21,818 bases of DNA from contig MU624822.1 of the NCBI GenBank assembly GCA_025349905.2, forward strand, positions 1 through 21,818. The letters are read 5' to 3'. The translations under genes were made by a program, and so were the position numbers. Source of the DNA: Blastocladiella britannica (Eukaryota; Blastocladiomycota; Blastocladiomycetes; Blastocladiales; Blastocladiaceae). Positions 18,973 to 21,818 of the stretch are shown here, piece by piece. Below the pieces are notes generated by a model. It worked only from the letters and a program-made list of their open reading frames with translations, did no database searches and had not been told where the DNA came from. Each line of letters opens with the position of its first letter. Position 1 is the stretch's first letter.

Positions 18973-21416
18973 ATGGCCATAACCACCACGCCACCGCCCG
19001 GAATGCTTCTCATCCTTTGCCTGGCATTGGTCGCTGCCCTCGTCAATGCCGGTACCGTCTCTTCATCTTTCTTTTTGATTTCGGTCTGGAAGTATGGGTC
19101 CTGAATAAATACATACATAATATTCCAAAAATAGACTGCTGCACCATTACCTCGTTCACACAGCCGCAAACCAACGGCCCGTACAAGGCCACGCTGCTCG
19201 GGAAAGGCTCGTCGTCGTTCTTCACCCTGGACCGGAAATACGAAATCATTGCCGTGTTCCCCGGCACCTACAGCGTGCAGGCGTCGCCCGTGGCCACGCT
19301 CACGGCCACGTCGCTCAACTGCACGCGTGGGGTCACCGACAACAACAATCCCAATCTGTTCAAGTGCTCGTACGCGTCGCGCAACCCCACCGAGCAGTAC
19401 TCGTTTGGCCTGGAATGGTCGGTCCAGGTGCCGCCAGTACCGGCCGACCAGACGCTGGTCCCCAAATTCCAGCAGCTGACCATCAATTCCGAGACGTGCA
19501 CGATCACCGCCACGTCGCTGGACCAGTGCCCGGACCCAACTCCACCGGCAACGGGCTCCAGCGACTCGGGCTTTTCGTTTTCGGAGATGGTGTCGCTCGG
19601 CCCGCTCGGGTCGCTGCCGTTCTACGTGGTGCTGATTGTGGGCCTCATCATATTGGCCATGGTCCTCGGGTTTATCTATATGTGCTACCGCAACCGCGTC
19701 GGCAACCCGGAACGCCGCGGGTCGTTCGGCGATATGCCTTCGCCATCTGCCGCTGCGGTGGGTCCCGGCCGCCGTCCCGCCGCGGTCCAGCCCCCCATGA
19801 ACATGACGTCGTCTCGGCGCGCTGCGCTCGAGGCCAAGGACGCGGCACTCGCTACCGCCGCCGCGCACCAGGAACCCCAGGGCGACGACGACGCGCCGCT
19901 GCAGCCCGGGTGGTGGCGCGCAAAACGTGCCGATGGCGGCGGCGCAACTGATCTTTCAGCGTCGGCCATGACCTCGTCGTCCGTCACACTGCAAGGGACC
20001 ACGCCGCCTTCACAGCCCCGCAACGGCAAGCCGCACAGCAGCGCATTGACCCCTGCTCGGCCCGCGCCACCGCTCCTGTCGCTGGAAGACGACGCGCCGC
20101 GCACTTATTCGTCGGGCCGCGGAAACGGTGTGGCGGCGCGACGCAATGCGGGTGCGCGCCACAATGACGAAGACGAAGACGATGAAGATGATGAGGACGA
20201 GGCGCTTGGGGTGCTGGCAGCGAAAGCTTCGCAGGCGACATTGCGCGCGCGCCCGCCGTCCGGGTCGCGCAGTCGGCAACACCAACCGCCGCCATCCACT
20301 CAGGCTGAGACCGCGACCACCACCGCCGCCACCTCCACCTCTTTGGTGCGGGGTGCCCCCGCCGGACTCGCCATGACCCTCGGCGATGCGCGGTCTTCGT
20401 TGGGACCAAGCGTCGCGTCGCCGGCCACGGCCACACGCCCGATGAGCCCGCCGTCCATGTCGCGCATCATGCCCGACCGCGAGCTCGAGATCCCGGCATC
20501 GTCGCTCGACCGCCGGCGGTCCGGGTCGCGTGGCGCGCCGCCACTGTCAGTGCCGCAACTGTACTCGTCGTCATCGGCTGCGTCGGCGGCGCGGCCTGAC
20601 CCCATGCGCCGTACCCCGTCCTTGTCGCGCCGTGTTGTTACTGGTGACGAGTCGGGCAGCCTCGGCCGCCGCGTATCGGGTGGTGGTGGCGGGAACGCGA
20701 CGCCCACGGCAACCCGGCCGCGCCCGCAGCTGCAACAGACCGGCAGTCCGTCGTCGAGCGGACAGTCTGCCGGTGCCGTTGCGCCGCCGACTGCCAACGC
20801 CGCGGTGGCGTTGGCCATCCAGTCGCTGTCGCGGTCCCCAATCGCCGACGAGTACGTGGACCCGACGGATCTGCGCGGCATGGGCATCCGGCCCAACTCG
20901 CCCGACAAGGACTCGCGGATCGCCAACTGGGCAGGCGCCATTGCTGCCGTCAAAGTCACGGGTGGGGACGACGACGACGACGAGGACGAGGCCGAGCCAC
21001 TGGGCGCTACGCTCCGCCGCGTCGCGTCGAACGGTGGGGCGGCTGCGCGCGTTGCCGCGGTCCAGCAAGGTGGGAACTCGGGAACGGCAGCAACGGCAGC
21101 AGCCGCGGGTCGAGGAGGACAGGCGGCAACGTCTCCACCGGACTCGGACGACGAGGCACCACTATTTGCGACCATGGTGCGGGTTGGGTCGTCCAGTGCG
21201 CGCCTCCACCAACACCACCAGTCTGGTGCTGCTGCTGGAACTGCTGGAGGTCCGACCCGACGTACCGGGGCGGCGGCGAACGGGTCTGCGGCGGTCGAAG
21301 ACCACTACGATGCGGTCTCGGACGCCGACTCGGAAGTGCCTCTGGCGGCGGTCGCGAGCTCGTTGACGCGCGACAATGTGGACGACGTGATTCAGGCGTA
21401 CATGGCTGCGCAGTGA
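18973..21416 (+). CDS. Type I membrane protein with Cys-containing ectodomain and long disordered cytoplasmic tail
   Basis: Two exons: 18973-19051 and 19135-21416, with an 83-nt intron (GTACCG to AATAG); 786 residues. A signal peptide (about 12-26, MLLILCLALVAALVNA) precedes an ectodomain (~27-185) with CC at 28-29 and four more cysteines, whose fold I do not recognise. A transmembrane helix follows at about 189-212 (FYVVLIVGLIILAMVLGFIY), then a basic stop-transfer segment and ~570 residues of Ser/Pro/Ala-rich disordered tail with acidic clusters. The tail carries four related short motifs (an acidic run, then A/P-L-G/F/A, ending near AS or GS) around residues 383, 649, 703 and 763. The topology resembles fungal wall-sensor or receptor-like proteins, but no kinase or known signalling domain is present. 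It follows the flippase in tandem, 226 bp downstream. Function is unknown; the gene structure is well supported by frame continuity. Confidence 0.8.
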
Positions 21417-21818
21417 ACACGGTTTTGGAGATGGAATTCCAAGCTGGCCTGCCATGGAAATCGGAACACGATTTACTTTGCATGGATTTCCCGTGTCCCA
21501 ATCCTTCCATCCGAATTACAATGCCCATTTTTCTTTCTAATGTCCGATTTTCTTGTCGATATTCCAGCCAGTCCTTCCATGTCCATTTTTTTTGATCCAG
21601 TAATAGGATATCCAGCTTGGGTTTCCACTGCCATTCCGATATCCCACCTTTCCAGCGCCAGCATTCGGATCCAGTATTTCCAATAGATTTCTTATATTCC
21701 AGCGATTTCCACTCGTCTCGTCGTCATCGACCGCTCCCGATCCGACCCGACTGATACTTTGATCCTAGATTCCTGCTTGATCGTGACCTTGATCCGCCGC
21801 GCTCGCTTGTTGCTTATT
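21417..21818. repeat. Downstream region with recurring TTCCA / ATCCAG words
   Basis: No gene is seen in the last 400 bp. From 21436 to about 21715 the word TTCCA occurs nine times and ATCCAG three times on the + strand, usually within ATTTCCA, ATATTCCAGC or CCTTCCAT contexts. The spacing is irregular, so it is not a clean tandem array. Base composition is AT-richer than the preceding exon. It may be an old degenerate satellite or an untranslated or intergenic spacer. Confidence 0.5.

Overview
The window looks like nuclear DNA of a zoosporic (flagellated) fungus, chytrid-like or blastocladiomycete-like. The genes are eukaryotic. Exons are GC-rich and most genes are broken by short introns (53-89 nt) with GTA(T/C)G-type donors and AT-rich, T-tract-containing interiors. 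Two genes encode intraflagellar transport (IFT-B) proteins, so the organism builds a cilium. A secreted protein has a Kex2-type site and a C-terminal six-cysteine module resembling fungal CBM19. The exact species cannot be told from the sequence alone.

Layout: (1) 146-359 (+) is a putative spliced gene for a 47-residue single-pass membrane protein. (2) 489-2079 (-) is NOP56, a box C/D snoRNP core protein. (3) 2298-4594 (-) is IFT38/CLUAP1 in six exons. It is divergent, across 79 bp, from (4) 4674-5663 (+), an RPA-interacting protein (RPAIN) homologue in three exons. (5) 5692-6558 (-) is IFT27/RABL4 in six exons, convergent with RPAIN across 28 bp. It is divergent, across 92 bp, from (6) 6651-7089 (+), a small two-repeat TPR protein. 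(7) 7149-8396 (-) is a secreted low-complexity protein. (8) 8950-9922 (-) is an unrecognised gene model with no visible ATG start. (9) About 9993-10612 (+) is a decayed C-terminal fragment of a Fanzor (eukaryotic TnpB-like RNA-guided nuclease). (10) 10679-11104 (+) is the mitochondrial intermembrane-space import oxidoreductase MIA40/CHCHD4. (11) 11351-14016 (-) is a CaMKK/Elm1/Sak1-like kinase with a Cys in place of the Arg of the HRD motif. (12) 15189-18746 (+) is a Drs2/ATP8A-type P4-ATPase flippase. (13) 18973-21416 (+) is a type I membrane protein with a long disordered cytoplasmic tail.

The genes do not form one pathway. The clearest functional grouping is ciliary: IFT38 and IFT27 both belong to the IFT-B complex and lie within 4.3 kb, interleaved with RPAIN and a small TPR gene, with very short shared promoters. 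The other genes serve ribosome biogenesis (NOP56), mitochondrial import (MIA40), signalling (kinase), membrane asymmetry (flippase) and the cell surface (secreted and type I proteins).

The most unusual element is the Fanzor relic. It keeps the zinc-finger and RuvC-III region, but it is 5'-truncated (no RuvC-I seen), frameshifted, and carries an in-frame stop just before the final catalytic motif. It lies 66 bp upstream of the MIA40 start and abuts the ATG-less 5' end of gene (8). All exon junctions below were inferred by reading splice signals and protein continuity by eye; none has transcript support.
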